The notes below the pieces were generated by a model. It ran no database searches, was not told the origin of the DNA, and worked only from the letters and a program-made list of their open reading frames with translations. From positions 1-64,000 of the forward strand of contig NZ_SCHN01000020.1 of NCBI RefSeq assembly GCF_004120195.1: a stretch of DNA of 64,000 nucleotides, in the 5' to 3' direction. Origin of the DNA: Enterovibrio baiacu. Its GTDB lineage: Bacteria; Pseudomonadota; Gammaproteobacteria; Enterobacterales; Vibrionaceae. Every line of letters begins with the position of its first letter. The stretch's first letter is position 1. Positions 9,838 through 19,716 of the stretch are shown here, in pieces. Position numbers and translations under genes: made by a program.

Positions 9838-10093
9838 CACTAAGCTAATGCACAGTTTGAATGCGCAAAATAGCGTCGCAAGCTAGGAATGATGTGCGTT
9901 GGCCAAGCTTGTGTCTTCTTTGCTGTGTTTGTTGCGGCGAGTGGGGTCACAAGTAAGAGGTGGAATCTGGATCACAAAGACTGTACAATTTCGCGCCTTG
10001 ATTTCAGGGCTTGCAGTCAAGTGTGGGTGCAGCGTTGCTGTAAAATTAAACGCAACATATTCCCGTTTCTATTACGTTTCACGAGGCAATCTG
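9838..10093. other. gap upstream of rlmN
   Basis: No gene seen. The rlmN frame stays open here from a weak start at 9899, but the residues do not resemble RlmN. The stretch presumably holds the rlmN promoter; I could not define a convincing -35/-10 pair. Confidence 0.5.
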
Positions 10094-11215
10094 ATGACGA
10101 CGGAAAAAATTAATCTGCTTGATTTCGATCGGCAATCACTACGAGCGTTTTTCGCTGATGAATTAGGCGAGAAGGCGTTTCGTGCTGATCAGATCATGAA
10201 GTGGATTTACCATTTTGGTTGTGATGACTTCGATCAGATGAACAACATCAACAAAAAGCTTCGTGAAAAACTGAAGGCGAAATGCGAAATTCGCGCGCCA
10301 GAAGTGTCGCTTGCAAAACACTCAAGTGACGGCACCATTAAATGGGCCATGCGTGTCGGCAACCAAGACGTAGAAACGGTTTACATCCCAGATGAAGACC
10401 GCGCGACGCTGTGTGTTTCTTCGCAAGTGGGCTGTGCGCTTGATTGTAAATTCTGTTCGACAGCGCAACAGGGTTTCAACCGCAACCTGAAAGTGTCTGA
10501 AATCATCGGTCAGGTTTGGCGTGCGGCGAAAGAAATCGGTATCGAGAAAGAAACGGGTCGTCGTCCGATCACCAACGTGGTGATGATGGGCATGGGCGAA
10601 CCCCTGCTTAACATGAAAAACTTGATCCCATCATTGAACTTGATGCTGGATGATTTGGCGTATGGCTTGTCAAAGCGCCGTGTGACAGTGTCAACCTCGG
10701 GTGTTGTGTCGGGTCTTGACCAAATGACTGACAAAATCGATGTGGCATTGGCAATCTCGCTTCACGCGCCAAATGATGAGCTTCGCAGCCAAATCATGCC
10801 AATCAACGATCGCTTTAACATCGAGACGTTTTTGGACTCAGTGCGTCGCTATATCGCCTCTTCAAATGCGAACCGTGGACGTGTGACAGTGGAGTATGTG
10901 CTCCTTGATCACGTCAATGATGATATGGACCATGCGCGCCAACTCGCAGAGCTGTTAAAAGACACGCCTGCGAAGATAAACCTGATTCCTTTTAACCCCT
11001 ATCCTGGGTCACCATACAAGAAACCGAGTAATTCACGCATCGATAGGTTCATGAAAACATTGATGCAATACGATTACACGGTCACGGTACGTAAAACGCG
11101 TGGTGATGATATTGACGCTGCTTGTGGTCAGTTAGTCGGCGATGTGATTGACCGTACTAAACGTACTCAAAGCAGACTGAATGTTGAGGAGCAGATTCCC
11201 GTCAAATCAGTCTGA
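10094..11215 (+). CDS. rlmN: dual-specificity 23S rRNA A2503 / tRNA A37 C2-methyltransferase RlmN
   Basis: 373 residues. Radical-SAM enzyme with the cluster motif CALDCKFC giving Cys114, Cys118 and Cys121. The methyl-carrying cysteine near the C-terminus is Cys344 in [10 protein letters not shown]. It adds a methyl group to C2 of adenine in 23S rRNA and some tRNAs. I start at ATG 10094 ([12 protein letters not shown]), which has GAGG upstream and matches the family length; the frame is open further upstream but that part is not family-like. It depends on Fe-S supply from the isc genes upstream. Confidence 0.96.
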   Translation: MTTEKINLLDFDRQSLRAFFADELGEKAFRADQIMKWIYHFGCDDFDQMNNINKKLREKLKAKCEIRAPEVSLAKHSSDGTIKWAMRVGNQDVETVYIPDEDRATLCVSSQVGCALDCKFCSTAQQGFNRNLKVSEIIGQVWRAAKEIGIEKETGRRPITNVVMMGMGEPLLNMKNLIPSLNLMLDDLAYGLSKRRVTVSTSGVVSGLDQMTDKIDVALAISLHAPNDELRSQIMPINDRFNIETFLDSVRRYIASSNANRGRVTVEYVLLDHVNDDMDHARQLAELLKDTPAKINLIPFNPYPGSPYKKPSNSRIDRFMKTLMQYDYTVTVRKTRGDDIDAACGQLVGDVIDRTKRTQSRLNVEEQIPVKSV

Positions 11216-11238
11216 TAACCGATTGATAGGATGGGAAT

Positions 11239-11994
11239 ATGGCAAGGACGCTTTGTAGTCTGTTACTGATGGGATTATTAGCAGGTTGTGTCACAGTAAC
11301 AGAAGAGCAAAACAACGCGAAGTTTGATACCATCCAAGTTGCTGAATCCCGAATAGCGCTTGGGCTAGCCTATCTTGAGGCTGGCCAATGGGAAAGGGCG
11401 CGACAAAATCTTGAAACGGCTGTGCAGTATGCACCGACCTATTATCGCGCACTGATCAGCTTCGCTCACTATCTTCAGGAAGTGGGCGAATACGACCAAG
11501 CGGAAGAACAATTTAAGAAAGCGCTTCGTGCCTCACCGCGAAACGGTGATGTGAGAAACAACTATGGCGTTTTCTTGTGCCGTCAGGAACGTTATGACGA
11601 AGCACAAGCAGCCTTTGCCAAAGCAATAGAGCAGCCGTACTATTACAAAATGTCAGGCAGTTACGAGAATGCCGCTATTTGTGCCTTAAAGTCTGGCGAC
11701 GCGGTCTTAGCAAAGGAATGGTTTGAAAAAGCCATTGCTCATGAACCAAATCGTCCATTGTCGACCCTACAACTTGCAAAGTTAGAAGTGGAAGATGATG
11801 AGCTGAATGAAGCCAGATTACGCTTGTTCCATTTCCATAAGCGATATGGATACCGCTCCAACAGTTTGCTCACGATGATTTCATTGGAAGCAAAAGCGGA
11901 TCGCCCTCACGAAGTGGAGCGTTATGCGAATGTATTGGCTAAACAATTCCCTAAATCGAAAGAATATAGACTGTACTTAGCGAATGAATACTGA
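11239..11994 (+). CDS. pilW: type IV pilus biogenesis TPR lipoprotein PilW/PilF
   Basis: 251 residues. A signal peptide ends in the lipobox LLAGC with lipid-bearing Cys17, followed by tandem TPR repeats from about residue 35 to 200. This is the pilotin-like lipoprotein that helps PilQ secretin assembly in type IV pili. Its last 11 bases overlap the start of rodZ, indicating coupled translation. The order rlmN-pilW-rodZ-ispG is shared across gammaproteobacteria. Confidence 0.93.
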   Translation: MARTLCSLLLMGLLAGCVTVTEEQNNAKFDTIQVAESRIALGLAYLEAGQWERARQNLETAVQYAPTYYRALISFAHYLQEVGEYDQAEEQFKKALRASPRNGDVRNNYGVFLCRQERYDEAQAAFAKAIEQPYYYKMSGSYENAAICALKSGDAVLAKEWFEKAIAHEPNRPLSTLQLAKLEVEDDELNEARLRLFHFHKRYGYRSNSLLTMISLEAKADRPHEVERYANVLAKQFPKSKEYRLYLANEY

Positions 11995-13012
11995 AAAAAA
12001 CGAAGAGCAGCTGTTAGACATCGAAGCGACACATCCAGGTACCGCGCTAAAGCAAGCAAGAGAAGCGCAAGGGTTGACCGAACAGGATGTGGCGGATCGA
12101 TTGCGACTTCGTGTTTCCGTTATTCGTGAATTAGAAGCGGATTGTTGCGATCAAAAACAGATCGCGACATTTACCCGTGGGTATATTCGTTCCTACGCCA
12201 AGCTTGTTGGGCTCGATGCTGACAAGCTACTGTGCGATTTTCAGCCTAAGAAAGAACATGAAGACTCTGCACAACAAATGCAGAGTTTTTCGCGTAAAAC
12301 GCGTCTGGAAAAACACGACAGCCGAGTGATGGGGTTAACCTGGGTTATCCTTGCTGCGGTAATCGGTTTGACGGCATTTTGGTGGTGGCAAAACCAACAA
12401 AACGATCCGTTGCTTTCGCTTCCAGAGAGCGCGAACATTTTTGCGCAGCAAGAGAATGAAACCAGCGATGACGCATCAGCATCCCTTGAAGTGGTTACTG
12501 ATGTAATCGAGCCTGCATCAACGGATGCTCAACGCGATATCGCTGCCTCCGTTGTTGATGGTGATGCGGCCACCAGTGAAGACACGACGCCTGATACCAA
12601 TGAGACGGCAGAGAGTGTTTCTACTGACATTGTGTTGTCTAAATCAGAGCCAACTCAAGTGGCCAGCAGTGCCGAGCGCACTGAAACTGCTGCTCCTGCG
12701 ACGACAGCCCCTGTGACAACAGCAACGGTAACCGCACCTTCAACAGCACAGACAGAAACACCAAGCTCACCGCTTGCGCCATTAACCATGCGCTTTAGCG
12801 CAGACTGCTGGGTGGATGTGCGTGATGCCAATGGCAAGCGCTTGGTTGCGGGCATTAAAACTGCCGGCGAAAGCTTGTCATTGTCTGGTAAAGCACCGTT
12901 TAAAATTGTGCTAGGTGCACCTAGCGCTGTAGACCTTGCCTACGATGGCAAAAAAGTTGATCTCAGTGGTTACCCTTCAGGTCGGGTAGCCCGTTTGAGC
13001 CTTCCGAAGTAA
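11984..13012 (+). CDS. rodZ: cytoskeletal protein RodZ
   Basis: 342 residues. N-terminal helix-turn-helix domain (about 16-85), basic stretch, one transmembrane helix near residues 113-133 (VMGLTWVILAAVIGLTAFWWW region), a Thr/Ser/Ala-rich periplasmic linker, and a C-terminal beta domain (about 262-342). RodZ links the MreB cytoskeleton to the elongation machinery that keeps rod shape. Its start codon lies inside the end of pilW. Confidence 0.93.
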   Translation: MNTEKNEEQLLDIEATHPGTALKQAREAQGLTEQDVADRLRLRVSVIRELEADCCDQKQIATFTRGYIRSYAKLVGLDADKLLCDFQPKKEHEDSAQQMQSFSRKTRLEKHDSRVMGLTWVILAAVIGLTAFWWWQNQQNDPLLSLPESANIFAQQENETSDDASASLEVVTDVIEPASTDAQRDIAASVVDGDAATSEDTTPDTNETAESVSTDIVLSKSEPTQVASSAERTETAAPATTAPVTTATVTAPSTAQTETPSSPLAPLTMRFSADCWVDVRDANGKRLVAGIKTAGESLSLSGKAPFKIVLGAPSAVDLAYDGKKVDLSGYPSGRVARLSLPK

Positions 13013-13027
13013 TTCAGAGTACACCTA

Positions 13028-14146
13028 ATGCATACCGAATCTCCTATTAAACGTCGTCAATCCACGCGTATCTATGTGGGTGACGTGCCAATCGGCGACG
13101 GCGCACCAATAGCAGTCCAGTCAATGACAAACACCCGCACAACCGACGTCGACGCGACGGTTGCGCAAATTAAAGCGCTGGAAAAAGTCGGTGCTGATAT
13201 TGTTCGTGTCTCTGTGCCTACCATGGAAGCCGCAGAAGCGTTTAAGTTGATTCGTCAACAAACGTCGATTGCGTTGGTTGCTGATATTCACTTCGACTAC
13301 CGTATCGCGCTTAAAGTGGCAGAGTACGGTGTGGATTGTTTACGCATCAACCCTGGCAACATTGGTAATGAACAGCGTATTCGTTCAGTCGTGGATGCTG
13401 CGCGTGACAAAAACATTCCCATTCGAATTGGGGTTAATGGCGGCTCGCTTGAGCGCGATTTACAAGAAAAATACGGCGAGCCAACGCCGGAAGCGCTTGT
13501 GGAATCAGCCATGCGCCATGTTGATATCCTTGATCGCTTGAACTTTGATCAATTCAAAGTCAGTGTGAAAGCGTCCGATGTGTTCTTGGCGGTTGAATCA
13601 TACCGTCAGCTTGCAAAGCGCATTGATCAACCGCTTCACCTTGGCATTACTGAAGCGGGCGGTGCGCGTGCGGGCTCCGTGAAATCAGCTGTTGGCCTTG
13701 GTATGCTGCTCAGCGAAGGTATTGGTGATACTCTTCGTATCTCATTGGCGGCAGACCCTGTTGAAGAAATCAAAGTTGGCTTCGACATTCTCAAGTCATT
13801 ACGCATTCGTTCACGTGGTGTGAACTTCATTGCGTGCCCAACATGCTCCCGCCAGGAGTTTGATGTAATCGGCACAGTGAATGCGTTGGAACAACGTCTG
13901 GAAGACGTGGTGATTCCTATGGATGTTTCGATTATCGGTTGTGTGGTCAATGGCCCGGGCGAAGCGGAAGTGTCACACATTGGTGTTGCGGGCAGTAATA
14001 AACGCAGTGCGTATTACGACGATGGCAAGCGCCAAAAAGAACGTTTTGATAACGACAACCTGATCGATCAGCTGGAAGCGAAGATCCGGGCAAAGGCGTC
14101 AATGCTTGATGAAAACAATCGCATTGATGTAAATACAGAGAAGTAA
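13028..14146 (+). CDS. ispG: 4-hydroxy-3-methylbut-2-enyl diphosphate synthase IspG
   Basis: 372 residues, same length as the E. coli protein. The [4Fe-4S] ligands Cys270, Cys273 and Cys305 (CPTC and [12 protein letters not shown]) and Glu312 are present, after an N-terminal TIM barrel. It converts MEcPP to HMBPP in the MEP isoprenoid pathway; dxs and ispA of the same pathway lie at 49-52 kb. It is 15 bases downstream of rodZ. Confidence 0.97.
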   Translation: MHTESPIKRRQSTRIYVGDVPIGDGAPIAVQSMTNTRTTDVDATVAQIKALEKVGADIVRVSVPTMEAAEAFKLIRQQTSIALVADIHFDYRIALKVAEYGVDCLRINPGNIGNEQRIRSVVDAARDKNIPIRIGVNGGSLERDLQEKYGEPTPEALVESAMRHVDILDRLNFDQFKVSVKASDVFLAVESYRQLAKRIDQPLHLGITEAGGARAGSVKSAVGLGMLLSEGIGDTLRISLAADPVEEIKVGFDILKSLRIRSRGVNFIACPTCSRQEFDVIGTVNALEQRLEDVVIPMDVSIIGCVVNGPGEAEVSHIGVAGSNKRSAYYDDGKRQKERFDNDNLIDQLEAKIRAKASMLDENNRIDVNTEK

Positions 14147-14195
14147 GCAATCTGCAGACTTCACGCGAAATATAAGATCGGTTACGAGAGTTAAA

Positions 14196-15464
14196 GTGGC
14201 AAAATCAATTCAAGCGATTCGAGGCATGAACGACTGCCTCCCTACACAGTCTCCACTTTGGCAAAAAGTTGAAGGCACTGTAAAAGACGTGATCAGCGCA
14301 TACGGCTACAGCGAAGTGCGCATGCCGATCGTTGAAATGACGAATCTATTCTGTCGCGCAATCGGTGAAGTGACCGACGTGGTAGAAAAAGAAATGTACA
14401 CCTTTGAAGACCGCAATGGCGATAGCCTGAGTCTTCGTCCTGAAGGGACGGCGGGGTGTGTGCGTGCAGGCATCGAAAATGGTCTGCTGTACAACCAAGA
14501 GCAACGTCTGTGGTACATGGGTCCTATGTTCCGCCACGAACGTCCTCAAAAAGGCCGTTACCGTCAATTCCACCAGTTTGGTGTTGAAGTCTTTGGTCTG
14601 AATGGCCCAGACGTTGACGCAGAACTTATCATGATGACAGCACGTCTATGGCGTCAGCTGGGTATCAATGAACATGTTCGTCTTGAGCTTAACTCTATCG
14701 GTTCGCTTGAAGCGCGCGCAAATTACCGCGAAGCTTTGGTTAACTTCTTGATGCAGCATGAGTCTGTGCTTGATGAAGATTGCAAACGCCGTATGCACAC
14801 CAACCCGCTGCGCGTTCTGGACACCAAAGTACCCGAAATCCAAGCGGTACTGACTGACGCACCTAAGCTGTCAGCGTACTTGGATGAAGAGTCAGCGCAA
14901 CATTTTGCAGGTTTGTGTGAACTGTTGGACGCCGCAGGCATCCAATACACGGTTAACGAGAAATTGGTACGTGGTCTTGATTACTACAACCGTACTGTTT
15001 TTGAGTGGATCACTGAAAGCCTAGGTTCTCAAGGCACTGTCTGTGGCGGTGGTCGCTACGATGGCCTTGTTGAGCAATTGGGTGGCAAAGCAACGCCTGC
15101 GGTTGGCTTTGCAATGGGTGTTGAGCGTTTGGTTCTATTGATGGAAACACTCGAGCTTAACGAAACACGCCCAGCGGTTGATGTTTACATGGTAACGTCC
15201 GGCGAAGGCACTCTGGCAGCGGGCATGAAACTGGCTGAAATGCTGCGTGAAACCGTACCAGGTCTGCGTGTGATGACCCACTTCGGTGGTGGTAACTTTA
15301 AGAAACAATTTAAGCGTGCGGATAAAGTCGGCGCGTCTGTTGCTCTCGTATTGGGTGAAGATGAAGTTGCGCAAAACATGGTGACTTACAAAGACCTTAA
15401 AGGCGGCGAGCAGCTAACCATTTCTCAGGATGATGTAGCCGAAAAATTGGCTCAATTGGTTTAA
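14196..15464 (+). CDS. hisS: histidyl-tRNA synthetase
   Basis: 422 residues, class II synthetase. Motif 2 is [20 protein letters not shown], the histidine-binding segment is [15 protein letters not shown], and a C-terminal anticodon-binding domain starts near residue 325. I take the GTG at 14196 as start because the protein then begins [16 protein letters not shown] like known HisRS. It lies between ispG and yfgM in a conserved order. Confidence 0.97.
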   Translation: MAKSIQAIRGMNDCLPTQSPLWQKVEGTVKDVISAYGYSEVRMPIVEMTNLFCRAIGEVTDVVEKEMYTFEDRNGDSLSLRPEGTAGCVRAGIENGLLYNQEQRLWYMGPMFRHERPQKGRYRQFHQFGVEVFGLNGPDVDAELIMMTARLWRQLGINEHVRLELNSIGSLEARANYREALVNFLMQHESVLDEDCKRRMHTNPLRVLDTKVPEIQAVLTDAPKLSAYLDEESAQHFAGLCELLDAAGIQYTVNEKLVRGLDYYNRTVFEWITESLGSQGTVCGGGRYDGLVEQLGGKATPAVGFAMGVERLVLLMETLELNETRPAVDVYMVTSGEGTLAAGMKLAEMLRETVPGLRVMTHFGGGNFKKQFKRADKVGASVALVLGEDEVAQNMVTYKDLKGGEQLTISQDDVAEKLAQLV

Positions 15465-15477
15465 GAGAGGACAAAAC

Positions 15478-16086
15478 GTGGACGTCTACACCACAGAAGA
15501 ACAACAAGTCGAAGCGATTAAACAGTGGTGGCGGGATAACGGTAAAGCCGTTGTCCTCGGCGCAGTGATTGGTTTGGGGGGCCTATACGGATGGCGCTAT
15601 TTCCAAGCTGAACAAGAAACGAGCCGCGAGCAAGCATCTGAGGCTTACACACAAGTCGTCAATGCATTGGCTGCGGGTGATGAAAAAGCAGAAGAACAAG
15701 CTGCAGCTTTCATCAGTGAGCGTCAAGGCGAAGCGTATGCCTCTCTCTTGTCTCTACAATTGGCAAAATCGCTGGTTGAATCCAATGACTTGGTGAAAGC
15801 CGCGGAACAGCTTCGTATGGTTCAATCTTCAAAAGATGAAACCCTCAGTGCGATTGCTTCTGTGCGTCTTGCGCGTGTTGAAGCGGAACTGAAAAACTAC
15901 GATGTAGCGCTGAAAGAACTGGACAAAGTGTCAGCACAAAGCTGGACTGCTCAAGTTGAAGAGCTACGTGGTGACATCGAACTTCGTCAGGGAGACACAG
16001 CCGCAGCACGTTCTGCGTATGCAGCATCTATCGCCGCAGCTACAAACCCTGTTGTTCAGATGAAGCTAGACAATCTGCCGCAATAA
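15478..16086 (+). CDS. yfgM: membrane-anchored TPR protein YfgM (ancillary SecYEG translocon subunit)
   Basis: 202 residues. A short cytoplasmic N-terminus is followed by one transmembrane helix (about 22-41, AVVLGAVIGLGGLYGWRYF) and a periplasmic TPR-like helical domain. In E. coli YfgM associates with SecYEG and PpiD. GTG start at 15478 preceded by AGAGGA. It lies 13 bases after hisS and 9 before bamB, so the three are probably co-transcribed. Confidence 0.92.
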   Translation: MDVYTTEEQQVEAIKQWWRDNGKAVVLGAVIGLGGLYGWRYFQAEQETSREQASEAYTQVVNALAAGDEKAEEQAAAFISERQGEAYASLLSLQLAKSLVESNDLVKAAEQLRMVQSSKDETLSAIASVRLARVEAELKNYDVALKELDKVSAQSWTAQVEELRGDIELRQGDTAAARSAYAASIAAATNPVVQMKLDNLPQ

Positions 16087-16095
16087 GGTCTGACA

Positions 16096-17256
16096 ATGAT
16101 GCGCAAGGGATGGAAACATGTTGGTGCAGTCGCCCTTTTAGGCGCACTACTTGCTGGCTGTGCGAGTGAAGAAGATTCGATCCAAATGGCACCATTGCCA
16201 GTGGTTCAAAGCGAATTTACTCCGGTACAACTGTGGTCTTCTCAAGTGGGTGAGGGTGTTGGACGCTATTTCAGCAATCTCGCACCAGCAGTGGCTTACG
16301 ATAAAGTGTATGCTGCTGACCGCGACGGTATCGTCTCGGCCATGGATCTTGAAAGCGGTAGCACGGTTTGGAGTGTGAACCTTGGTGAAGAAGCGTCAGC
16401 GCTTCTTTCTGGTGGCATTACGGCTTCATACAGCAAGTTGTACATTGGTACTGAAACCGGCGAGCTTATCGCGCTGGATGCAGAAACCGGTGCGCTCGTG
16501 TGGCGCACGCAAGTCGGTGGCGAAATTTTGTCTAAGCCGCTTGCTGATGAAGGGCTGATCGTGGTGAATTCTAGCCGCGGTGAAATTTCAGCTTACGAAG
16601 CAGAAACCGGTGAACAACGCTGGAGCTTGTCCAGTGAGGTGCCAAACTTGACGCTTCGTGGTGACAGTTCGCCTGTCTCGATTTCAGGTGGTGTGTTTTG
16701 GGGCATGGCAAATGGTCGTCTAGGTGCTGCATTAATTGAGAATGGCAACATCATCTGGCAACAAACCATTGCAAGCCCGAAAGGCGCGACGGAAATTGAC
16801 CGTCTGGTTGATGTTGATTCAACGCCAGTAGTGGCGGGTTCACTGCTTTATGCGGTGGGTTACAACGGTTCGCTGGTGGCGATCGACTTACGTTCAGGTC
16901 GCCCAGCGTGGAAACGTACGTACAGCTCGTCAACAGACATCATGGTTGCTGGGAGCTACTTGTTCCTGATCACCGATAAAGATCATGTTGTTGCTGTGGA
17001 TGCACGAAGTGGCACAGAGCTTTGGACGAACAACGAGCTAGAGTATCGTCAGCTCACCGCGCCTGTAGCTATTTCTGGCTATGTGGTTGTCGGTGATGCC
17101 GAAGGCTATCTACACTGGATTGATCCAACGTCTGGTGAGTTTGTCGCTCAACAACAGCTTGATGATAGCGGCATTGCGGTTGCGCCAATGAATGTGGACG
17201 ATGGGTATATCGTTGTTACACGCGATGGCAGCATCAGCAAGAAGCAAACGCCATAG
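16096..17256 (+). CDS. bamB: outer-membrane assembly lipoprotein BamB
   Basis: 386 residues. A signal peptide ends with the lipobox LLAGC (Cys22), followed by an eight-bladed beta-propeller with recurring blade motifs such as ALDAETGALVWRTQVGGE. BamB is a periplasmic scaffold of the BAM complex that inserts beta-barrel proteins like OmpK (57.3 kb). The start is ATG-ATG; either methionine is possible. Confidence 0.95.
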   Translation: MMRKGWKHVGAVALLGALLAGCASEEDSIQMAPLPVVQSEFTPVQLWSSQVGEGVGRYFSNLAPAVAYDKVYAADRDGIVSAMDLESGSTVWSVNLGEEASALLSGGITASYSKLYIGTETGELIALDAETGALVWRTQVGGEILSKPLADEGLIVVNSSRGEISAYEAETGEQRWSLSSEVPNLTLRGDSSPVSISGGVFWGMANGRLGAALIENGNIIWQQTIASPKGATEIDRLVDVDSTPVVAGSLLYAVGYNGSLVAIDLRSGRPAWKRTYSSSTDIMVAGSYLFLITDKDHVVAVDARSGTELWTNNELEYRQLTAPVAISGYVVVGDAEGYLHWIDPTSGEFVAQQQLDDSGIAVAPMNVDDGYIVVTRDGSISKKQTP

Positions 17257-17315
17257 TTAAAACGTAACGTCCAATTCAATGCAAGGCATTGAGTATTGGG
17301 CGTTTATAAAATATT

Positions 17316-17345
17316 CGGCTCCTGACTTTTTAAAGTCAGGAGCCG
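17316..17345 (+). repeat. 30-bp near-perfect palindrome between bamB and der
   Basis: Fourteen bases (CGGCTCCTGACTTT) pair with their complement around TT, giving a 13-14 bp stem. There is no T run after it on the plus strand, so it is not a normal terminator for bamB. It lies 36 bases before the der start codon and would form a stable hairpin in the bamB-der messenger. Confidence 0.85.
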
Positions 17346-17380
17346 CTGTTATTCATAACCAAGAAATTCTAGAGGTCAGT

Positions 17381-18874
17381 ATGATTCCTGTAGTAGCCCT
17401 TGTTGGGCGTCCGAATGTTGGGAAGTCGACACTCTTTAACCGGCTAACACGTACGCGCGATGCGCTTGTTGCCGATTTTCCGGGATTGACCAGGGATCGT
17501 AAATACGGAAAAGCCATGCTGGGCGAGCACGAGTTTATCGTGGTTGATACCGGTGGTATTGATGGCACTGAAGAAGGTGTTGAAACCAAAATGGCTGAAC
17601 AGTCATTGGCTGCGATTGAAGAAGCTGATGTTGTTTTGTTCATGGTGGATGGGCGTGCAGGTCTGACCGTTGCAGACGAAGCGATTGCTCAACACCTACG
17701 TTCACGTGAAAAAACCACGTTCCTTGTCGTTAACAAAGTTGATGGCATTGACGCTGATGCGGCAAGTGCAGAGTTCTGGCAGCTGGGCATGGAGCACATG
17801 TTCCAAATTGCAGCTGCACATGGTCGTGGTGTTCTGGGTCTTATTGACCGTGCGCTGAAGCCATTTGCAGAGCAGCTTGCTGAAGAAGAACGCGAAGAAG
17901 GTCTGGTTGACCTGACTGGCGAGCAAGATATCGATGAAGAAGACAAAGATCTGACGGAAGAAGATGCAGAAACTGCGCTTCAGCGTCTGCAAAATTTGCC
18001 GATCAAATTTGGTATCATCGGTCGTCCTAACGTGGGCAAATCAACACTGACTAACCGTATCCTTGGTGAAGATCGTGTTGTTGTTTACGATATGCCAGGC
18101 ACGACGCGTGACTCTATCTACATTCCGATGGAACGTGATGGTCGCGAATACGTGATTATTGATACTGCGGGTGTTCGCCGTCGTAAGCGTGTTAACGAGA
18201 AGGTCGAAAAATTCTCTGTTATCCAAACACTGAAAGCGATTGAAGACTCGAACGTTGTGTTGCTTGTGATTGATGCGCGCGAAAACATCTCAGACCAAGA
18301 CCTGAGCTTGTTGGGCTTTGCCTTGAACGCGGGCCGTTCAATCGTGATTGCAGTGAACAAGTGGGATGGTTTGGATAAAGACGTGAAAGACCGCGTTAAG
18401 TCTGAGCTGGACCGCCGCTTAGGTTTCGTCGACTTTGCGCGTATCCACTTTATCTCAGCATTGCACGGTACGGGTGTTGGTCACTTGTTTGAGTCGATTC
18501 AAGAAGCGTATGAGTCCGCGACTAAGCGTATTTCAACAGCAATGCTGACACGCATCATGAACATGGCGCAAGACGATCACCAGCCACCAATGATTCGCGG
18601 TCGTCGTGTGAAATTGAAATATGCACACGCAGGCGGTTACAACCCACCGATCTTCGTGATTCACGGAAACCAAGTGAAAGAGCTGCCTGATTCTTACAAG
18701 CGCTATTTGATGAACTACTTCCGTAAATCGCTAAAAATCATGGGTACGCCAATTCGTATTCAATTCCAAAGCAGCGAGAACCCGTTTGAAGGGAAAGGTG
18801 AAAAACTCACTATCTCTCAATCGCGTCAACGTAAACGCCTGATGGATATGGTTAAAAACCGCAATAAGAAATAA
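17381..18874 (+). CDS. der: double-Era-like-domain ribosome assembly GTPase Der
   Basis: 497 residues. There are two GTPase domains, each with its own P-loop: GRPNVGKST near residue 9 and again near residue 212, separated by an acidic linker. A C-terminal KH-like domain follows. Der is essential for 50S ribosome maturation. I start at ATG 17381 ([16 protein letters not shown]) with AGAGGT upstream. The in-frame extension to 17279 would run through the palindrome and is not family-like. Confidence 0.96.
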   Translation: MIPVVALVGRPNVGKSTLFNRLTRTRDALVADFPGLTRDRKYGKAMLGEHEFIVVDTGGIDGTEEGVETKMAEQSLAAIEEADVVLFMVDGRAGLTVADEAIAQHLRSREKTTFLVVNKVDGIDADAASAEFWQLGMEHMFQIAAAHGRGVLGLIDRALKPFAEQLAEEEREEGLVDLTGEQDIDEEDKDLTEEDAETALQRLQNLPIKFGIIGRPNVGKSTLTNRILGEDRVVVYDMPGTTRDSIYIPMERDGREYVIIDTAGVRRRKRVNEKVEKFSVIQTLKAIEDSNVVLLVIDARENISDQDLSLLGFALNAGRSIVIAVNKWDGLDKDVKDRVKSELDRRLGFVDFARIHFISALHGTGVGHLFESIQEAYESATKRISTAMLTRIMNMAQDDHQPPMIRGRRVKLKYAHAGGYNPPIFVIHGNQVKELPDSYKRYLMNYFRKSLKIMGTPIRIQFQSSENPFEGKGEKLTISQSRQRKRLMDMVKNRNKK

Positions 18875-18893
18875 TCATCCTGAATGATATCGA

Positions 18894-18923
18894 AAAACCG
18901 GCCCTGTGAGGCCGGTTTTTTTA
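18894..18923 (+). terminator. terminator of der
   Basis: Stem AAAACCGGCC (18894-18903) with GGCCGGTTTT (18910-18919), six-base loop, then a T run. Confidence 0.9.
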
Positions 18924-19452
18924 TGCCTTTTAATCTTCACAGAGCTTTAAAAAAACACCTTTCCGTAATTTTGCCATTTTGGCGTCATGCTTTCAGAGAT
19001 CCCTCAGAGTAAATGCCAGATCACAGCGATGTTGTTGTTGATCTGTTTCTTTCGTTTCACTAATTAATTGATCTTAGTCACATAAAAAGTGTGATTCAGT
19101 TAAAAATATCGTTCTAAGTGGCATGGATGAATTAATGTACGCTCGATAAATAGCCTTGTATTTACAAAAGTCTAAAAATAGTCATCCTGATAACATATGT
19201 CGATATTTTATATTGTCTAAAATCCAAATGCAGAACATGTAACTTATGCTTTCGGGAGTTGTATTGATAAATATTCTTTTGAGGGGTGATCGCTGATCAG
19301 ATCCCGTTAACGCGGAGATCTGACGATCTTCGTTGGATCCAGCAAGACGCTGTTCTCTTCCGTTCACTATTAAAGATAGAATAGAAAAGCAGACTGCGTG
19401 CTGTATAAGTGGATGAAAGTACAGTGAGAGAAAGTGATTGATGGGGAGTGCT
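18924..19452. other. AT-rich gap before the zinc-ribbon gene
   Basis: About 530 bases without a convincing gene. A hairpin with stem TCAGATC / GATCTGA and inner CCG / CGG lies at 19297-19323 without a T run. The region is much richer in A and T than its neighbours and probably contains the promoter of the small gene at 19453. A minus-strand frame (19182-19541) exists but looks accidental. Confidence 0.5.
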
Positions 19453-19686
19453 ATGGAAAATTTATGTCCTGACTGTGGACAAGCATTGATGTGGGAAAGC
19501 GGCGTATATGTCTGTAATCCTTGCGATAACACCTTTATCAAACAGGGATACTGTAAAATGTGCAGTGCTCAGCTAGAGAGATTACAGGCCTGTGGCTCAA
19601 CCAGCTACTTTTGCCATCAGTGCAATGAGTTAAAATCTCGCTCAACGGCAAACATTGTCTTTGAAGCAAAAAAAACGGTGTCTTAA
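19453..19686 (+). CDS. yfgJ: small zinc-ribbon protein, YfgJ-like (DUF1407)
   Basis: 77 residues with four CxxC pairs: CPDC (4-7), CNPC (21-24), CKMC (35-38) and CHQC (54-57), so two zinc ribbons are likely. The layout and the ACGS-YFC segment resemble E. coli YfgJ, which also lies between der and xseA. Function is not known. The ATG at 19453 has GGGGAG upstream. The TAA stop lies in the loop of the terminator that follows. Confidence 0.82.
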   Translation: MENLCPDCGQALMWESGVYVCNPCDNTFIKQGYCKMCSAQLERLQACGSTSYFCHQCNELKSRSTANIVFEAKKTVS

Positions 19687-19701
19687 AGACACCGTTTTTC
19701 T
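19671..19701. terminator. bidirectional terminator between the zinc-ribbon gene and xseA
   Basis: Stem of about 14 bp (19671-19684 with 19686-19699), A run on one side and T run on the other. It serves both convergent genes and contains the stop codon of the plus-strand gene. Confidence 0.88.
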
Positions 19702-19716
19702 ACCTGCAAGATCCCA

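Noticed and set aside
9899-10093. N-terminal extension of RlmN by 65 residues
   Set aside because: Residues do not resemble RlmN, the start is weak, and ATG 10094 has a ribosome binding site and gives the family length.
17279-17380. 34-residue N-terminal extension of Der
   Set aside because: It would translate through the palindrome, and the family starts at [12 protein letters not shown].
19182-19541. 119-residue minus-strand frame in the der-xseA gap
   Set aside because: Antisense to the zinc-ribbon gene, no ribosome binding site and no recognisable pattern.
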